Below, piece after piece: positions 40,630-40,776 of a DNA stretch of 40,776 bases; within the stretch, counting starts at the first letter, position 1, and every line of letters begins with the position of its first letter. A model generated the notes under the pieces. The model did not search any database and was not told the DNA's origin. It worked only from the letters and a program-made list of their open reading frames with translations. This stretch comes from Rhizobium sp. Q54. Lineage in GTDB: Bacteria; Pseudomonadota; Alphaproteobacteria; SMXS01. Where the stretch lies: contig CAMDTB010000028.1 of the NCBI GenBank assembly GCA_945907245.1, positions 1 through 40,776 on the forward strand, given 5' to 3'. The position numbers were made by a program, and so were the translations under genes.

Positions 40630-40776
40630 ACCAACCTGCATTGATCATGACCCATGCGCCCACTTGCGCCGCCCGATGGTCATGATGTGCCAAGGCTGAT
40701 CGACGAGCTTGTTCCAAGCCTCGCAGCAGTGGTCGACGATGTTGTCATATGAGGTGAAGACCCGGTTGGAGAGCCA
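40630..40776 (-). mobile_element. Right-edge part of an IS630-family element
   Basis: The DNA from about the TATACC at 40627-40632 onward belongs with the transposase fragment beyond. IS630 elements insert at TA and end in short inverted repeats; the TA/TACCAACC junction is a guess at this end. The other end is outside the window. Confidence 0.5.
40645..40776 (-). CDS. IS630-family transposase, C-terminal end
   Basis: The frame enters from the right edge and stops after 43 visible residues (WLSNRVFTSYDNIVDHC then AWNKLVDQPWHIMTIG). This is the well-known C-terminal tail of IS630-type DDE transposases. The catalytic residues lie outside the window, so intactness cannot be judged. It points toward ppa. 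Confidence 0.85.
   Translation of the reverse strand, partial: WLSNRVFTSYDNIVDHCCEAWNKLVDQPWHIMTIGRRKWAHGS

Noticed and set aside
1-40776. CRISPR arrays, T6SS cluster, toxin-antitoxin pairs, phage genes
   Set aside because: No regularly spaced repeats and no such gene sets seen in the whole window.

Overview
The window is a GC-rich stretch of a Gram-negative chromosome, almost certainly an alphaproteobacterium. The signs are very strong G/C at codon third positions, Sec and lipobox signal sequences, a TorF-type outer-membrane porin, an Uup-type ABC-F protein, a divergent xseA/purD pair, and many acyl-CoA and xenobiotic-type enzymes (acyl-CoA ligase, DUF35/thiolase pair, ACAD10-like phosphotransferase, SDR, quinone oxidoreductase, GST). 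No rRNA is present, so genus cannot be given. Most of the window is chromosomal housekeeping and accessory metabolism, with no phage, plasmid, CRISPR or classical defence island. The only mobile DNA is the 3' end of an IS630-type transposase at the right edge.

Left third (1-19 kb): a minus-strand run (exported hypothetical protein, MBL-fold hydrolase, tandem methyltransferase, succinate-semialdehyde-type dehydrogenase, N-acyl-D-amino-acid deacylase cut by the window edge) is divergent from a tight plus-strand operon for acyl-CoA ligase, DUF35 Zn-ribbon/OB protein and SCP2-type thiolase. A GPH-family transporter converges on the thiolase and overlaps its end. Then come two paralogous small lipoproteins in tandem, a DHA2 drug transporter, an alkaline-phosphatase-superfamily phosphodiesterase, a GST, two small exported proteins, a PAP2-type gene broken by a frameshift, an SDR and a chalcone-isomerase-like exported protein.

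Middle (19.5-25.9 kb): tRNA-Val(GAC) with a good promoter, N-formylglutamate amidohydrolase, then an intergenic region with what looks like a complete, unannotated small RNA gene on the minus strand. That region has a sigma70 promoter, stacked hairpins, a CCUCCC anti-Shine-Dalgarno loop and a strong intrinsic terminator. Next are a D-amino-acid dehydrogenase/quinone oxidoreductase pair, a HisN-like phosphatase, and a two-gene pair of a Sec-exported Hcp-like protein and a CsgG-family protein with no other T6SS or curli genes near.

Right third (25.9-40.8 kb): TetR, Uup and an alpha/beta hydrolase form a minus-strand operon. It is divergent from pmbA/tldE and a CysQ-like phosphatase across a palindrome-rich control region. 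A nested terminator separates these from the TorF porin. xseA is followed by an M23 peptidase that seems to begin at a CTG codon overlapping the xseA stop (CTGA). Then come purD, a MOSC protein, a lower-GC leucine-rich-repeat gene, an ACAD10-like phosphotransferase, inorganic pyrophosphatase and the IS630 remnant.

The most promising unexplained items are the small RNA gene, the exported Hcp-like/CsgG pair, the tandem methyltransferase with an N-terminal export or anchor segment, and the LRR gene with a terminator or attenuator just upstream. All functional statements rest on reading motifs by eye; no database search was possible.
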